Source: Pterobdella sp. o SKG-2022
Taxonomy: Eukaryota > Annelida > Clitellata > Hirudinida > Piscicolidae
Direction: 5' to 3'
NCBI GenBank assembly: GCA_964035795.1
Contig: OZ038320.1
Span: forward strand, 14,370,030 to 14,434,029
Length of the DNA: 64,000 nt
The notes under the pieces were generated by a model. It saw nothing but the letters and a program-made list of their open reading frames with translations. It had not been told where the DNA came from and did not search any database. Positions 63,061 to 64,000 of the stretch are shown here, piece after piece; position 1 is the first letter of the stretch; the number at the start of each line of letters is the position of its first letter. The translations under genes were made by a program, and so were the position numbers.

Positions 63061-64000
63061 TGTATGTATAGAACTTCACAAAAAAAAGTGATGTTATTTT
63101 TTTTTAATTAGCAAAAAATCGATTCATGAAGTCTCTTAAAAATTATATATGTTTATATTGTTTAGTTCATACCTTTTCCACTTAAAATAAACTAGTTTTG
63201 GATTCACCAATAAACTTACGTTTCACATAGTTTTTACTTTTTTTTCAAAATTGTTTGTTACTTTGAACATTATAGTTATTTTTTTTTGATGAAATAAAAA
63301 AATTCAATTGAGGCAAGTGATTCATTTTTGCAGTTTCTTATCTAGTCAATAAGTCTTTCAAAACATCGTAAACTATACAAAAATCCTTAAAATAAAATAT
63401 CTTTCATGTACTTTTACACGCTATTTTGTTTCTTTCACAAATCATTCAAGACAATTAGTTTTTTGTTTATATTTCAGAATTTTTTTGCAGAAATACTGCA
63501 TCCTTATCATCACTTGTTTTCACATAAAGCGCACAAGAACTACAAGGTATATACAAATTGTGCATAACAACATATATGTAAATAGCATTCAATTAGCTTG
63601 AATGTAGTTTTGAAGAGATAATTATCAATATATTCAACGAAAAAATGTTTACCAACTTAAAAGTTAAACATCATCATTCTTCATAAAAATCATTTTAGTA
63701 TGCCATTCATCAAAACAAAAAACGAATGTCTTTGATAAAACATAATGATACATACAAAGAACATTCTACACATGTTTGCCAGTGTGTACGCATGCAGATA
63801 TACGAATATTTAAAGGTGATGTGCTTCTGTAACAATAACATTTGAAATAGAATTACGATGAAGTTTTGTTTATATAGCAGATATAATACAGCATTGTTTA
63901 CACGGTGAATTAAATTAACAAGTCTTTCTAAAAACAGTCTGGTTATTATAATGATCGACTGCATTTGATCCACGCTACTTGTGGCGTTTTATATGGAATG
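63061..64000. other. AT-rich DNA, nothing recognised
   Basis: No conserved reading frame, RNA gene or long repeat seen. CAAAAAATCGATTCATGAAGTCTC at about 63114-63137 resembles, weakly, the outer module of the hairpin family. Confidence 0.4.

Overview
This is an AT-rich nuclear window from an animal. Three spliced protein-coding genes lie in a row on the + strand, all of them conserved metazoan genes, and the space between and inside them is packed with decayed retrotransposons. Gene content and transposon clades (RTE-like, CR1/L2-like and RNase-H-bearing LINEs, a pogo/Tigger DNA transposon) point to an invertebrate. I cannot name the phylum from this sequence alone. No bacterial-type operon, rRNA, tRNA or CRISPR was seen.

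Region 1 (about 4.9-32.7 kb) is an ADAM10/Kuzbanian-type membrane metalloprotease. I traced 26 phase-consistent exons from a signal-peptide exon at 4885 to the transmembrane segment at 25866. After that there are two candidate endings: a short tail stopping at 26438, and a proline-rich cytoplasmic tail at about 32.4-32.7 kb. Its introns carry most of the transposons: RTE-like fragments in both orientations, an almost intact antisense CR1-like LINE (8.3-11.8 kb), hairpin elements, and a 0.94-kb element with long inverted ends (29870-30810).

Region 2 (32.7-43.8 kb) is intergenic. It holds hairpin repeats, a broken but full-length Tigger transposon with recognisable ends (37428-39541), an unexplained intact 230-codon ORF on the - strand (40649-41341), and the 3' end of an RNase-H LINE.

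Region 3 (43841-49796) is a complete 13-exon CAND1 gene (cullin regulator, 1279 codons). Region 4 (51807-56470) is a complete 14-exon PCCB gene (mitochondrial propionyl-CoA carboxylase beta subunit, 542 codons). Splice phases agree throughout both models. The three gene products act in unrelated processes (cell-surface shedding, ubiquitin-ligase control, propionate catabolism), so their adjacency has no evident functional meaning.

Region 5 (57-63 kb) is a nested LINE graveyard: an RTE-like copy interrupted by a second CR1-like LINE and abutted by an RNase-H LINE in the opposite direction. The unusual theme of the window is structural. There are many near-perfect inverted duplications: palindromes in RTE remnants, hairpin elements with a shared core, and elements whose inverted ends differ from copy to copy while an internal GAAGCTTTTCG core is kept. 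I found no clear new gene system; the best candidates for novelty are these repeat families and the 230-codon orphan ORF.
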